Positions 5,599 through 6,459 of a stretch of DNA of 6,459 bases are shown piece after piece. The stretch is taken from assembly GCA_002429455.1 (NCBI GenBank), contig DIZU01000123.1, forward strand, positions 1 through 6,459, given 5' to 3'. The first letter of the stretch is position 1. Every line of letters starts with the position of its first letter. The DNA is from Methylotenera sp. UBA6020. Lineage in GTDB: Bacteria; Pseudomonadota; Gammaproteobacteria; Burkholderiales; Methylophilaceae. A program made the translations under genes and the position numbers. The notes under the pieces were generated by a model. The model was not told the DNA's origin, searched no databases, and worked only from the letters and a program-made list of their open reading frames with translations.

Positions 5599-6459
5599 CT
5601 AGATTGTTGCTTGCGGATTACTTGTTTGAGACTCTATGATTTGAGCATATTGAACATTATTTGGTCTACTACTGGTTAACTGTGCATAAAATTTAAGCAT
5701 ACGTTCAGTTTGTAACTTTGCTGTCCATTTAGCTAATGCATACGCTCTCGCACGACGGCCTAACTCGAACCTTTGCTCCGGATAAATCATTAACTGATGC
5801 ACTTTTTCAGCAAATTCAAGCGTATTTTCAGTAGAAATTAAAGCGCCACGACCTTCAATCAAGATAGACGCTGTGCCCAATTCAGCAATCGCCACCACCG
5901 GTGTACCTTGTGCCATGGCTTCCAATAGCACCAAGCCTTGCGTTTCACTTTTAGATGCAAACACAAACACATCGGCAGCCTGATAACAGGCATTTAGTTC
6001 AGTATTACGATCCAAGTAACCGATAAACTTCACATTTTTTTCAATATTGAGTACTTTAGCAAGCTTGTGCAAACTCGCCTCAGCGGGACCCTCGCCGGTG
6101 ACCACCAGCAACACATCTGGCCGCTCCTCGCTCAATACCTTGGTCATGCCTAATAAAAAATCAATGTTCTTTTCAAACGCCACGCGTCCTACATACAACA
6201 ACATTGGGCGATCTAAGGCAATATCATATTTTTCTCTAAACGCCTGACCATCGGCATCCTTAAAACTATGCTCTTGCAAACCTGTAGGGATGACCTCTGC
6301 CGTTACTTTTACACCATAACTACGCAATACATCTAACATAGGATTAGATGGTGCGACAATCGCATCTACGGCGTTACATTGACGTTTAGAGATCATTCTT
6401 GCCATTCCACGTGCAAGGAACTGTGGCACCCAAGGTAAGTAGTGATGCAAATAATCCTC
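5599..6459 (-). CDS. GT4-family glycosyltransferase, C-terminal part (5' end off the window)
   Basis: The frame is open to the right edge: GAG GAT TAT TTG reads EDYL at 6459-6448. The TTG at 6450 is therefore almost certainly an internal Leu codon, and the visible 286 residues are the C-terminal three quarters of a ~380-400-residue enzyme. The opening EDYLHHYLPWVP resembles the loop of lipid-type GT4 enzymes (diacylglycerol glucosyltransferase-like, also PimB-like). The C-terminal Rossmann domain holds VIPTGL, LLYVGRVAFEKN (Arg and Lys that bind the nucleotide-sugar phosphates), VVTGEGP, VKFIGYL and the EX7E motif in SETQGLVLLEAMAQGTPVVA (Glu at about 5974-5976 and 5950-5952). This is a retaining GT-B fold transferring a sugar from a nucleotide donor; donor and acceptor cannot be read from sequence. 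The last ~20 residues are polar and unconserved. It is convergent with pst and has its own promoter outside the window. Confidence 0.88.
   Translation of the reverse strand, partial: EDYLHHYLPWVPQFLARGMARMISKRQCNAVDAIVAPSNPMLDVLRSYGVKVTAEVIPTGLQEHSFKDADGQAFREKYDIALDRPMLLYVGRVAFEKNIDFLLGMTKVLSEERPDVLLVVTGEGPAEASLHKLAKVLNIEKNVKFIGYLDRNTELNACYQAADVFVFASKSETQGLVLLEAMAQGTPVVAIAELGTASILIEGRGALISTENTLEFAEKVHQLMIYPEQRFELGRRARAYALAKWTAKLQTERMLKFYAQLTSSRPNNVQYAQIIESQTSNPQATI

Noticed and set aside
6448..6450. TTG at 6450 as the start of the glycosyltransferase
   Set aside because: The frame stays open to the window edge and the residues before it (EDY) match the conserved family loop. About 100 N-terminal residues of the GT-B fold are missing, so the true start is outside the window.

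Overview
The window reads as ordinary chromosomal DNA of a moderately AT-rich Gram-negative proteobacterium. The Pst proteins, the PhoB-type promoter layout and the Sec signal peptide all fit this. A betaproteobacterial, Methylophilaceae-like source is my best guess, but it is a low-confidence impression from protein style. I see no tRNA, rRNA, CRISPR array, insertion sequence or phage gene.

Layout, left to right. (1) Positions 1-1343, + strand: the 3' part of a PhoU-like DUF47 gene, followed after 12 nt by a complete PiT-family low-affinity phosphate permease; this is a standard two-gene unit. (2) Positions 1344-1648: about 300 nt with no convincing gene. (3) Positions 1649-1735: a promoter and leader with a well-formed Pho box and a correctly spaced -10 element. 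(4) Positions 1736-5515, + strand: pstS-pstC-pstA-pstB, the complete high-affinity phosphate ABC transporter. A strong stem-loop lies between pstS and pstC, pstC and pstA overlap by ATGA, and pstA and pstB are 17 nt apart. (5) Positions 5536-5570: a perfect 16-bp inverted repeat with A and T tracts, a bidirectional terminator between convergent genes. (6) Positions 5599-6459, - strand: the C-terminal 286 residues of a GT4 glycosyltransferase that runs off the right edge.

How the genes work together: phosphate crosses the inner membrane either through Pit (ion-coupled, low affinity, probably tuned by the DUF47 partner) or through Pst (PstS captures phosphate in the periplasm, PstC/PstA form the channel, PstB hydrolyses ATP). 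The Pho box predicts that PhoB induces pst when phosphate is scarce. No phoU follows pstB, so the PhoU protein that normally couples Pst to PhoR must be encoded elsewhere, or its role is filled differently. The glycosyltransferase is transcribed separately; a link to phosphate-sparing glycolipid synthesis is only a hypothesis.

I found no clearly novel system. The points most worth a second look are the inverted repeat around the Pho box, the pstS-pstC stem-loop, the missing phoU, and the neighbouring lipid-type glycosyltransferase.
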